A DNA stretch of 64,000 bases from Caldicoprobacter guelmensis (GTDB lineage Bacteria; Bacillota; Clostridia; Caldicoprobacterales; Caldicoprobacteraceae), in contig NZ_JAFBDW010000002.1 of the NCBI RefSeq assembly GCF_016908415.1, forward strand, positions 186,001-250,000. Reading direction: 5' to 3'. A program made the translations under genes and the position numbers. The notes under the pieces were generated by a model that worked only from the letters and a program-made list of their open reading frames with translations, did not search any database and was not told the DNA's origin. Shown piece after piece: positions 1-9,152 of the stretch. The number at the start of each line of letters is the position of its first letter. Within the stretch, counting starts at the first letter, position 1.

Positions 1-393
1 GCTCCTCAGGTGGCGGCCAGCGTTGAAACCTTTGTGCTGCAGCCGATGAAAGGTCAGAGCTTGCTAAGGAGATGGCTGGTTGACAATGGATATATGATGG
101 TGGATGAATCGCTAGCGCGTGAAAACGGCAAGTTCTATGAGGTCATTGTAGCCCGGCATGGCAGGCAATACATCCCTGAGGATGTCTATTATGATATAGG
201 GTATATGCTCATTAAAAAGAGGGATCCCTTGCTCAAGGAGTTTATAGAACACAAAATGGCCAAGGCAGCGGCCATCATACAGCAGCTGGAGACGCAAGGG
301 ATGCCAGACTCTAAAAAAGCGCTTGACGAATTCAAACGCAAGCTAGAAAGTTATAAGGAGGTTTACCTATGGGTTACACGGTACGACAGGTGA
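1..393 (+). CDS. trmK: tRNA (adenine22-N1)-methyltransferase TrmK, C-terminal part
   Basis: The reading frame is open from base 1, so the gene begins outside the window and only its C-terminal about 130 residues are present. The sequence LQPMKGQSLLRRWLVDNGY and the following ENGKFYEVIVA are characteristic of the C-terminal half of TrmK (DUF633), a SAM-dependent enzyme that methylates N1 of A22 in bacterial tRNAs. A helical, charged tail follows, as in the family. The stop overlaps the next gene by 25 bases, and in Firmicutes this gene normally sits next to the nif3-like gene, which supports the call. The apparent GTG at base 10 is internal, not the real start. Confidence 0.85.
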   Translation, partial: APQVAASVETFVLQPMKGQSLLRRWLVDNGYMMVDESLARENGKFYEVIVARHGRQYIPEDVYYDIGYMLIKKRDPLLKEFIEHKMAKAAAIIQQLETQGMPDSKKALDEFKRKLESYKEVYLWVTRYDR

Positions 394-1493
394 TAAAGGT
401 GATGGAAGAGATAGCTCCTTCTTACCTTGCGGAGGAATGGGATAATGTAGGCCTGCTCGTGGGGGGATTGGAAGATGAGGTGCGAAAGGTCATGGTGTGT
501 CTGGATGTAACTGAGGATATAGTATATGAGGCCGTACGAAAGGGGGCTAACATGCTCATCTCGCACCACCCTGTCATATTTGAAAAGTTGAGAAGCCTCC
601 GCAGTGATGTGGGCAGGGAGCGACTGGTGTATCTTCTGGCGCGCAACGGCATAGCAGCCTATTGTGCTCATACCAACCTGGACAAGGTGTCTGGCGGAGT
701 GGATGACGTTTTGGCCGCGCGTTTGGGCCTGCAGGATGTCAAGCCTTTGAGCGTTGACCAGAGGGAAAGGCTGTACAAAATAGTGGTGTTTATTCCAAAG
801 GGGCATGAGGATAGGGTTATGGATGCTATGGCCGGGGCGGGAGCAGGATGGATAGGCAATTACAGCCACTGCACCTTTCAGATTAACGGCACAGGTACCT
901 TTATGCCCCTCGAAGGAACCAATCCCTATATTGGCCAGCAGGGACGGCTTGAAAGGGTAGAAGAGGTGCGGCTGGAAACTATTGTTTCAGCGAATCGGCT
1001 GGATAGGGTTATCAAAGCCATGCTTGAGGTTCATCCTTACGAAGAAGTGGCTTATGATGTATATCCGCTAGCCAATCGCATTGAAAAGCACGGCTTAGGA
1101 AGAATTGGGAAACTGCAGCACAGCATGTTGCTTAAGGAATTTGTAGATAAAGTATGTAACGATTTAGGTGTTTCAAATGTTCAAGTGGCAGGGTGGAGGG
1201 ACACAGAAATACAAACGGTGGCAATTTGCGGGGGAGCGGGTGGTAGCCTGATAAGCAAGGCTTATTCAAGCGGTGCCCAGGTTTTTTTGACAGGTGAATT
1301 GAAATACCACGAAGCCCAGGCTGCAGCAGAGTTGGGCATGGTCGTAATAGCCGTAGGGCATTACCCCACCGAAGTCTTCATAGTCCAAGAACTAGTTTAT
1401 CGTTTACAAAAAGCATTTGATGCTTTAAAATATGAAATAGAAGTATTTGCCGCTGAGACTATGAGTGATATTTATAAGAAGGTGGGGAGATAG
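369..1493 (+). CDS. Nif3-like dinuclear metal centre protein (YqfO/DUF34 family)
   Basis: This 374-residue protein has the family's metal-binding motifs: SHHPVIFE near residue 66, AHTNLDK near 98 and VGHYPTE near the C-terminus. The length matches the long Gram-positive form, in which a PII/CutA-like domain (roughly residues 130-235) is inserted between the two halves of the Nif3 fold. Family members form hexameric toroids with a di-metal centre in each subunit; the biological reaction is unsettled, although the family is often labelled GTP cyclohydrolase type 2. The ATG lies 7 nt after AAGGAGG and overlaps the end of trmK, so the two are translationally coupled. Confidence 0.9.
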   Translation: MGYTVRQVIKVMEEIAPSYLAEEWDNVGLLVGGLEDEVRKVMVCLDVTEDIVYEAVRKGANMLISHHPVIFEKLRSLRSDVGRERLVYLLARNGIAAYCAHTNLDKVSGGVDDVLAARLGLQDVKPLSVDQRERLYKIVVFIPKGHEDRVMDAMAGAGAGWIGNYSHCTFQINGTGTFMPLEGTNPYIGQQGRLERVEEVRLETIVSANRLDRVIKAMLEVHPYEEVAYDVYPLANRIEKHGLGRIGKLQHSMLLKEFVDKVCNDLGVSNVQVAGWRDTEIQTVAICGGAGGSLISKAYSSGAQVFLTGELKYHEAQAAAELGMVVIAVGHYPTEVFIVQELVYRLQKAFDALKYEIEVFAAETMSDIYKKVGR

Positions 1494-1564
1494 GGTGCCC
1501 TTTTTTAATTTTTTTTGTGCGGGGGTTGAGTGCATTATGTAAAGGTTGAAAGGAGGTTGCGTTC

Positions 1565-2305
1565 ATGGGCCAGTTGGACCTGTTGTGGGAGTACCAGAAT
1601 CTTGATTTGGCTTTGGATAAGTATGACAAAATGAGAAAAAATTCTCCTTTGCGGAGTAAGCTGATAGAGCTTAAAAACTATTTGATGCAGCAACAAGAAT
1701 ACTTGGTGAAGCTTAACGAAGAGGCCGAAAAGAAAAACCATATATTGAACAGGATCAATCACGAGTATGAGGATATCGTGAAGGCTTTTAAATCGGGTTT
1801 TGATAAGGTGGAATCTGGACAGGTTCGAAGCGTCAAGCAACTGGAAGAAATGCAAAAAGTGGCGATGGAGCTTAAAGAAAAGCTGAGCAAGAAAGAGGAA
1901 GAGATACGGAACCTGCTTAAGGATATTCAAAACCTCTCTAATAAGTTGGAAGATATACGTGTTCGTATGGTGAAAGCCAAAAAAGAATATAGTGATACAA
2001 AAGCAGAATATGATGATGAGGTTGCCAATATTCAAAAGGAGTACCAACAAATTAAACAGCGCAGAGACCAACTCAAAAATGAGCTTGACCCTGAATTGAT
2101 AAAGAGGTATAACCGGCTAAAGAAAAGCCGGGGTACTGCTATAGTGACGGTGGAGCAAAACTGCTGCGGCGGTTGCAATATGAGCTTGGCGGCGCTGGTC
2201 ATTGAAAGGCTGAAAAAGGGAGATGACATTATAGAGTGTGAGAACTGTGGCCGCATACTGTACTGGGCGAATAAGGCAGATTCAGATGCTAAAAGTGCAG
2301 GCTGA
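1565..2305 (+). CDS. Coiled-coil protein with C-terminal C4 zinc ribbon (DUF164 family)
   Basis: Residues 1-180 form an almost unbroken Lys/Glu-rich coiled coil. The C-terminus holds CCGGC and CENC, four cysteines arranged as a zinc ribbon (about residues 199-226). This architecture is the widespread DUF164 / C4-type zinc ribbon family, found beside nif3-like genes and just upstream of rnpB in Clostridia, as here. The fold suggests nucleic-acid or protein binding; no reaction is known. An AAAGGAGG site precedes the ATG by 6-8 nt. The gene ends just before the rnpB promoter. Confidence 0.88.
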   Translation: MGQLDLLWEYQNLDLALDKYDKMRKNSPLRSKLIELKNYLMQQQEYLVKLNEEAEKKNHILNRINHEYEDIVKAFKSGFDKVESGQVRSVKQLEEMQKVAMELKEKLSKKEEEIRNLLKDIQNLSNKLEDIRVRMVKAKKEYSDTKAEYDDEVANIQKEYQQIKQRRDQLKNELDPELIKRYNRLKKSRGTAIVTVEQNCCGGCNMSLAALVIERLKKGDDIIECENCGRILYWANKADSDAKSAG

Positions 2306-2310
2306 CATAT

Positions 2311-2339
2311 TTGACAAAGTGACCAAAGGGTGTTATTAT
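2311..2339 (+). promoter_or_regulatory. Promoter of rnpB
   Basis: A consensus TTGACA (2311-2316) is followed by a 17-nt spacer and TATTAT (2334-2339). Initiation about 7 nt downstream would begin the transcript shortly before the 5' strand of RNase P helix P1. The element starts only 6 nt after the zinc-ribbon stop codon. Confidence 0.75.
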
Positions 2340-2361
2340 TATATTGCAAAAAATTTAATAG

Positions 2362-2740
2362 GGCATGTGAGTAAGTCGGGCGATCGCGGCTGCACATTCT
2401 ATAAGATGCAGCTGAGGAAAGTCCGAGCTCCACAGGGCAGGGTGCTGGGTAATACCCAGTGGAGGCGACTCCAAGGAAAGTGCAACAGAAATAGACCGCC
2501 TAGCATTTGGCTACAGGGCCAAATGTTGGGTAAGGGTGGAAAGGTGAGGTAAGAGCTCACCAGCAGTCCAGGCGACTGGATTGGCTCTGTAAACCCCACC
2601 TGGAGCAAGACCGAATAGGGGACACTTATGTGGTGGCCCGCCACGTCCCGGGTAAGGTCGCTTGAGCCTATCTGGCAACAGTAGGCCTAGATAGATGATC
2701 GCCCTCGACAGAACTCGGCTTACAGACTTGCTCACATGTA
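2362..2740 (+). ncRNA. rnpB: RNase P RNA, catalytic subunit
   Basis: The ends pair to form helix P1: CATGTGAGTAAGTC (2364-2377) matches GACTTGCTCACATG (2725-2738) with one G-U wobble. Inside are the hallmark conserved blocks, including GAGGAAAGTCCGAGCTCC and ACAGGGCAGGGTGCTGG near 2413-2450, ACAGAAATAGACCGCC near 2484-2500, and the GGTAAGGTCG block near 2650. The about 380-nt size fits a bacterial RNase P RNA, the ribozyme that matures tRNA 5' ends together with RnpA. It has its own strong promoter and an intrinsic terminator. The assignment of A versus B type was not worked through helix by helix. Confidence 0.97.
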
Positions 2741-2747
2741 TGTTGAT

Positions 2748-2776
2748 CCCGCCCAACGGCGGGGCTTTGCTTTTAT
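2748..2776 (+). terminator. Intrinsic terminator of rnpB
   Basis: CCCGCC (2748-2753) pairs with GGCGGG (2758-2763) across a CAAC tetraloop. A T-rich stretch (GCTTTGCTTTTATT) follows. Confidence 0.8.
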
Positions 2777-2868
2777 TGAGCTACTTTCGTTAAAGCAGAC
2801 GTAAGAATGCGATACGCTTAATTACGAACCCATGATGTATCTGATTTTGTAAGTCTGGAGTGACCGAC

Positions 2869-4284
2869 ATGCACTTTAAACAGTACGTAGCAAGAGTGCT
2901 GCGCCGTGATGTTATAAACCTCACCGTGCCGGTGGTCACCGAGCAGGTGTTTACCATGTCGATGGGTGTGGTAAACGCCATAATGGTAGGCCAGGTGGGC
3001 AGTCAAGCTGTGTCAGCGGTAGGCATGGTGGACTCCATAAATAATATCTTTGTGGCTTTTTTTGTGGCTTTGTCTTTGGGTGGTACCGTGGTGGTGGCGC
3101 AGTATATAGGTCACGGCGATCGTGAGGAGGCAAACGACGCTACAAAGCAGGCATTGTTTTCTGGACTTATTCTATCGCTTTTTATCACCCTGGTAACCTG
3201 GCTGCTGCGCCGTCAAGTCATATTTGCTCTTTACGGTGCGGCAGAACCTGCGGTCATGAAAAACGTCAACACATACTTTAGCATAACGCTTCTCACTTAT
3301 CCCTTTATAGCTCTCACTTCTATCGCATGCGGCGTTTTGAGGGGCGCAGGGGATACTAGAACTCCCATGAAGATTACTATATTGATGAACGCCATCAACA
3401 TCTGTTTGGGGTATATATTGATTTATGGGATAAATATAAGCAATGTACACTTTTCTTTATCCATTCCTGCGCTTGGGGTCAAAGGAGCCGCCATTGGCCT
3501 TGCGGTGGCACGGGCGGTAGGTACTTTTATGATAATAAGCGTGTTGATAAAAGGTTCCAAAACCTTAAGGCTTACCCAGCTGCTGGATTTTAAATTCAAT
3601 GTCTCGATGCAAAAAGCTATATTCAATGTAGGTATTCCTGCAAGCCTTGAATCTTTACTGTTTAACGGCGGGAAGCTCATCACCCAAGTATTCATTGTAG
3701 GTATGGGGACTGCCTCAACTGCTGCCAACTATATTGCCAGCTCGGTATTCTCAATGGTCAACGTTCCGGGAAACGCCCTGGGGGTTGCTGCTACAACTTT
3801 GGTAGGGCAGTACATGGGCAGGGGTGAGAAGGACGAAGCCAGCGATACCATGATGTATTTGACGCGGCTGGCGTCGTTTTGCATGCTCCTGCTTTGCATG
3901 ATTACCTACCCCTTGGCTGTTCCTCTAGCCAGGCTGTATAGCAGTAGCGCAGATGTTGTCATGTTGGCTGCACACCTCATTCGTTTAACCTCTATGGCTA
4001 CGCCGCCTCTATGGCCTCTTGCTTTTGTACTGCCTGCAGGTTTGAAAGGCGCAGGAGATACCAGATATACTATGGTGACCTCGTTTCTGGGGATGTGGGC
4101 TTTCAGGATTGTTTTGGGATATGTTCTCGGTGTATCCTTGAAGCTGGGGGTAGCGGGAGTGTGGATGGGCATGTTTACCGATTGGCTGGTAAGGGGTGTC
4201 TTATATTATTCGAGGCTGAAAAAGGGCAAGTGGGTACAAAACGTAGTGATTAAGGATATAGGTAATGTGGTATCGCATAATTGA
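2869..4284 (+). CDS. MATE family multidrug/cation exporter
   Basis: This roughly 471-residue integral membrane protein has about 12 hydrophobic segments in two homologous halves, the layout of MATE (NorM/DinF-type) exporters. Family-typical stretches include RGAGDTRTPM in the first half and KGAGDTRYTM in the second. These proteins export drugs or metabolites in exchange for Na+ or H+. I place the start at ATG 2869 rather than GTG 2860, because the GGAG site ends at 2860 and leaves a proper 8-nt gap only for the ATG. The substrate cannot be read from the sequence. The gene stands alone, downstream of rnpB. Confidence 0.9.
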   Translation: MHFKQYVARVLRRDVINLTVPVVTEQVFTMSMGVVNAIMVGQVGSQAVSAVGMVDSINNIFVAFFVALSLGGTVVVAQYIGHGDREEANDATKQALFSGLILSLFITLVTWLLRRQVIFALYGAAEPAVMKNVNTYFSITLLTYPFIALTSIACGVLRGAGDTRTPMKITILMNAINICLGYILIYGINISNVHFSLSIPALGVKGAAIGLAVARAVGTFMIISVLIKGSKTLRLTQLLDFKFNVSMQKAIFNVGIPASLESLLFNGGKLITQVFIVGMGTASTAANYIASSVFSMVNVPGNALGVAATTLVGQYMGRGEKDEASDTMMYLTRLASFCMLLLCMITYPLAVPLARLYSSSADVVMLAAHLIRLTSMATPPLWPLAFVLPAGLKGAGDTRYTMVTSFLGMWAFRIVLGYVLGVSLKLGVAGVWMGMFTDWLVRGVLYYSRLKKGKWVQNVVIKDIGNVVSHN

Positions 4285-4352
4285 CTTAAGAAAATTGTAA
4301 CTTTTATATTTTTTAAAAGGAATTTTGGCGGTTTTGTAGAATAATGTATCAT

Positions 4353-4480
4353 AAACAAGCTAGAACACTCTCGAAAAGTGGTTAAGAAACCTAGCACAAC
4401 GAATCAGAATAGTTAGGGAGTGAAGTCCCAAGGCTGAACCTACAAACAAGCTAGAATAAAGCTCTCAGGCTTTTTGAGAG
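4353..4480 (+). ncRNA. Candidate structured RNA or leader upstream of degV
   Basis: The 225-nt gap before degV contains the 13-mer AAACAAGCTAGAA twice (4353-4365 and 4444-4456) bounding a segment with several short helices: GGTT/AACC near 4380-4391, GGGA/TCCC near 4417-4430, and TAGG/CCTA closing around it. The hairpin CTCTCA/TGAGAG (4463-4480) follows, then the degV ribosome site. A possible -35 TTGACT (4281-4286) with TATATT (4305-4310) lies upstream. The purine-rich, apparently conserved look suggests a non-coding RNA or leader. I could not match it to a family from memory; a raiA-type RNA is one thing to test. Confidence 0.35.
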
Positions 4481-4510
4481 GGTACAGGCCAAAGAAAAGG
4501 AGGTTTGTGA

Positions 4511-5362
4511 GTGGATAAGAGGGTTAAAGTGTTTACCGATAGTACAGCCGACCTTCCCTCTGAGCAACTTGAAGCTCTGGATATTTCAGTCATTCCTCTA
4601 TACGTGACAATGGGCGATAAGAGCTATCGAGATGGTGTGGATATAACCACTCAACAGCTTTACAAAATGGTGGATGAGCTTCAATCACTCCCCAAAACTG
4701 CTGCACCGCCGGTAGAGGATTTTATTGCTGCTTTTAAGCCATGGGTTGACCAAGGCTATGATGTGGTTTATGTAGGCATTTCTTCCAAATTGTCGGCTAC
4801 TGTTCAAAATGCCATGGTTGCAGCAAGCGAGTTTGAGCCTGGAAGGGTATATGTGGTGGATTCACAAAACTTGTCTACTGGTATAGGTTTGCTGGCCGTC
4901 AAAGCGGCAGAGTTGGCTATGCAGGGCATAAGCGCAGAAGAGATTGTTGAAAAGCTTACGCCGCTAATTCCCAGGGTTCGCACCAGCTTTGTCATAAACA
5001 CCCTGAAGTACCTTCACATGGGAGGAAGGTGTACGTCGCTTCAACTAATTGCCAGTACCATGCTGAAGATAAAGCCGCAGATCGTAGTCAAGGATGGCGG
5101 AATGGTAGTAGGGGAAAAGTTCAGGGGTAAGGACAAGAAGGTACTGGATGCATTCTATGAGGTACATGTGGGAGATGGGAGAAACGTTGACCTGGAAAGA
5201 ATATTCGTCACCCACTCGGATTATCAAGAGGGGGCCGAGTACCTTGCAGAAAAGCTGAAAAGCCACCTTAATCCCAAAGAGGTGTGTATAACCTCAGCAG
5301 GAGCGGTTATATCAAGCCATTGCGGTCCCGGTACGGTAGGAATACTGTATTTAGAGAGATAG
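4511..5362 (+). CDS. DegV family fatty-acid-binding protein
   Basis: The 283-residue protein opens with VFTDSTADLP, the DegV signature, and continues with ISVIPLYV, VGISSKLSATVQNA and the central TLKYLHMGGR motif. DegV/FakB proteins bind a fatty acid and can present it to FakA for phosphorylation and entry into phospholipids. No fakA-like DAK gene is visible nearby, so this specific role is inferred from the family. GTG 4511 is chosen because AAAGGAGG ends 7 nt upstream. A terminator follows, making it a single-gene unit. Confidence 0.9.
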   Translation: MDKRVKVFTDSTADLPSEQLEALDISVIPLYVTMGDKSYRDGVDITTQQLYKMVDELQSLPKTAAPPVEDFIAAFKPWVDQGYDVVYVGISSKLSATVQNAMVAASEFEPGRVYVVDSQNLSTGIGLLAVKAAELAMQGISAEEIVEKLTPLIPRVRTSFVINTLKYLHMGGRCTSLQLIASTMLKIKPQIVVKDGGMVVGEKFRGKDKKVLDAFYEVHVGDGRNVDLERIFVTHSDYQEGAEYLAEKLKSHLNPKEVCITSAGAVISSHCGPGTVGILYLER

Positions 5363-5380
5363 GATGGTCGTTCATATAGC

Positions 5381-5418
5381 AAAAGGGGTTTTCTTTGATG
5401 AAAATCCCTTTTCATTTT
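5381..5418 (+). terminator. Intrinsic terminator of degV
   Basis: AAAAGGGGTTTTC (5381-5393) pairs with GAAAATCCCTTTT (5400-5412) around a short loop, with one G-U pair, and is followed by CATTTTGTT. Confidence 0.75.
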
Positions 5419-5463
5419 GTTCTACGGATTTAATGGTGTTTATAGTAGAATGTACGGTAAGGA

Positions 5464-5472
5464 TGTTATAAT
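5464..5472 (+). promoter_or_regulatory. Extended -10 promoter of the Sir2 gene
   Basis: TGTTATAAT gives a perfect TATAAT preceded by the extended TG dinucleotide, about 50 nt upstream of the start codon. No good -35 is visible, which is typical for extended -10 promoters. Confidence 0.5.
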
Positions 5473-5524
5473 ATACATATGTTAAGAGGCTTGACCTCTC
5501 CTCTTTGAGAAAGGGTGAAGTGCC

Positions 5525-6274
5525 ATGGATGAAGTAAAAAAGCTGGAGGAGTTTAAAAGGATAGTTAATGAGAGCAACAAGATAGTCTTCTTTGGAGGAG
5601 CAGGGGTCTCAACCGAGAGCAATATCCCTGACTTCAGGAGCGCTACGGGGCTCTACAGCAGCAAAGATAAGACATCATATCCGCCAGAGGTGATACTGAG
5701 CCACAGCTTTTTTATGGAGCATCCTGAAGACTTCTATGAGTTTTATAAAAGCAAAATGGTCTATAGGGATGCAAAGCCCAATGCGGCACACATAGCTCTA
5801 GCTAAATTAGAACAGCAAGGTAAGCTTAAAGCGGTGATAACGCAGAACATAGATGGGCTACATCAAATGGCGGGGAGCAAAAATGTTTTAGAGCTTCACG
5901 GCTCCATCCACAGGAATTACTGCATGAAATGCGGTCAGAATTACGACCTGGATTATGTGATGAAAAGCAAGGAGCTAGTTCCACGGTGCCAAGAATGCGG
6001 AGGCATGGTAAGGCCGGACGTGGTGCTTTATGAGGAAAGCCTGGACATGGATGTGCTATATAGGGCGGTGCACTATGTTTCCAATGCTGATGTGCTGATA
6101 GTGGGAGGAACTTCCCTGGTGGTGTATCCTGCTGCCGGATTGGTGGATTACTTTAAAGGGAAGCACCTCATACTAATCAACAAAACATCGACGCCTTACG
6201 ATTATAAAGCTGATATCGTGGTACATGATAGCATAGGCAAAGTATTGTCTTATGTAGTGGACTTGAGCTATTGA
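5525..6274 (+). CDS. cobB: NAD-dependent protein deacylase, Sir2 family
   Basis: The 249-residue sequence carries the sirtuin motifs in order: GGAGVSTESNIPDFRS (NAD binding), TQNIDGLHQ, and LHGSIHR with the catalytic His near residue 125. A zinc site is formed by C133/C136 and C155/C158, followed by GGTSLVVYPAAG in the Rossmann domain. Sirtuins remove acyl groups from lysine while consuming NAD+, giving O-acyl-ADP-ribose and nicotinamide. The length is normal for the bacterial class. ATG 5525 is preceded by GAAAGGGTGAAG. Cytoplasmic; it appears to be transcribed alone. Confidence 0.93.
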   Translation: MDEVKKLEEFKRIVNESNKIVFFGGAGVSTESNIPDFRSATGLYSSKDKTSYPPEVILSHSFFMEHPEDFYEFYKSKMVYRDAKPNAAHIALAKLEQQGKLKAVITQNIDGLHQMAGSKNVLELHGSIHRNYCMKCGQNYDLDYVMKSKELVPRCQECGGMVRPDVVLYEESLDMDVLYRAVHYVSNADVLIVGGTSLVVYPAAGLVDYFKGKHLILINKTSTPYDYKADIVVHDSIGKVLSYVVDLSY

Positions 6275-6284
6275 GCATATTTAC

Positions 6285-6313
6285 TTGTAATGTAGCTACA
6301 TTTGGGTTATAAT
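6285..6313 (+). promoter_or_regulatory. Promoter with palindromic operator for the toxin-antitoxin pair
   Basis: TTGTAA (6285-6290), a 17-nt spacer and TATAAT (6308-6313) form the promoter. A perfect 14-bp palindrome, AATGTAGCTACATT (6289-6302), lies between the two hexamers. Antitoxins of the Phd/VapB type usually bind such inverted repeats to repress their own operon, so this is the likely autoregulatory operator. Confidence 0.65.
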
Positions 6314-6337
6314 ATAGTTACAAAGGAGGTGTTTCAT

Positions 6338-6607
6338 TTGGAACATGTAGGAGTGCGGGAGCTTAAAAATTCTCTAAGCCGTTATTTAAAGCTGGTTAAG
6401 AGTGGTAAGACTATACGAGTAACCGAGAGGGGGAAGACCATCGCAAAACTCGTTCCAGCACAAGACTGTATTCCCCAGGGAATAATTGAAATGCTAAACA
6501 AAGAGGTTGCTACCTGGAATGGTGAAAAACCTAAAGGTATGGTAACACTTCGTACAGTCACAAAAGAGAAGAATATTTCAGACATTGTATCGGAGGATAG
6601 GCGATGA
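6338..6607 (+). CDS. Phd/YefM-type antitoxin
   Basis: The 89-residue protein starts VGVRELKNSLSRYLK and continues RVTERGKTIAKLVP, the N-terminal DNA-binding fold of the Phd/YefM antitoxin family that is often paired with PIN toxins. The disordered C-terminus would wrap around and inhibit the toxin. TTG 6338 is chosen because AAAGGAGG (6322-6329) sits 8 nt upstream; an earlier in-frame TTG at 6302 lies inside the promoter. The stop overlaps the toxin start by ATGA, so the pair is translationally coupled. Confidence 0.85.
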   Translation: MEHVGVRELKNSLSRYLKLVKSGKTIRVTERGKTIAKLVPAQDCIPQGIIEMLNKEVATWNGEKPKGMVTLRTVTKEKNISDIVSEDRR

Positions 6608-7032
6608 TTTTATATCTTGATACCAGTGCTTTAGTCAAGCTATATATTGACGAAGAAGGAACGTCTCTTGTTTGGAGGTTAGTACAGGAATCTTCAATAG
6701 TTGCCACTTCAAAAGTTGCCTATGCTGAAGCTCGTTCAGCGTTTGCACGTGCCTACCGTGAAAAAGTCATAGATACTGGCATGCACGATGAAATTGTAGC
6801 TGTGCTTAAGCAAGATTGGAAAAACTACTTTAAAATAGAAATTACCAATGAACTGATAGATCTAGCCGGAGAATTAACTTTAACTCATTCCTTGCGAGGA
6901 TTTGATGCTATACATTTGTCCTCAGCTCTGACTTTGAGTTACATGTCAAATCAAAGGGTTATGGTGCTTTGTTTTGATATGAGATTGTGGGAAGCCTTTA
7001 AAAAATACAAATGTTTTGACGTGCTTCCGTGA
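6604..7032 (+). CDS. vapC: PIN-domain ribonuclease toxin (VapC-like)
   Basis: The 142-residue protein has the PIN acidic residues in the expected places: LDTSALVKLY (Asp6), AYAEARSAFARA (Glu near 41), RGFDAIHLSSAL (Asp near 100) and CFDMRLW (Asp near 122). VapC toxins are Mg-dependent endoribonucleases, often cutting initiator tRNA or 23S rRNA; the target here is unknown. It begins within the antitoxin stop codon. Codon use and base composition do not stand out strongly from the neighbours. Confidence 0.88.
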   Translation: MILYLDTSALVKLYIDEEGTSLVWRLVQESSIVATSKVAYAEARSAFARAYREKVIDTGMHDEIVAVLKQDWKNYFKIEITNELIDLAGELTLTHSLRGFDAIHLSSALTLSYMSNQRVMVLCFDMRLWEAFKKYKCFDVLP

Positions 7033-7102
7033 TATAGCAAATGCTTAGGTGACCTTTTTCCTCTTCGTGCCCCACTGTTTGTCTGTAATTCAAAGCGGGT
7101 AG

Positions 7103-9145
<2,043 letters not shown>

Positions 9146-9152
9146 ATAAAAA

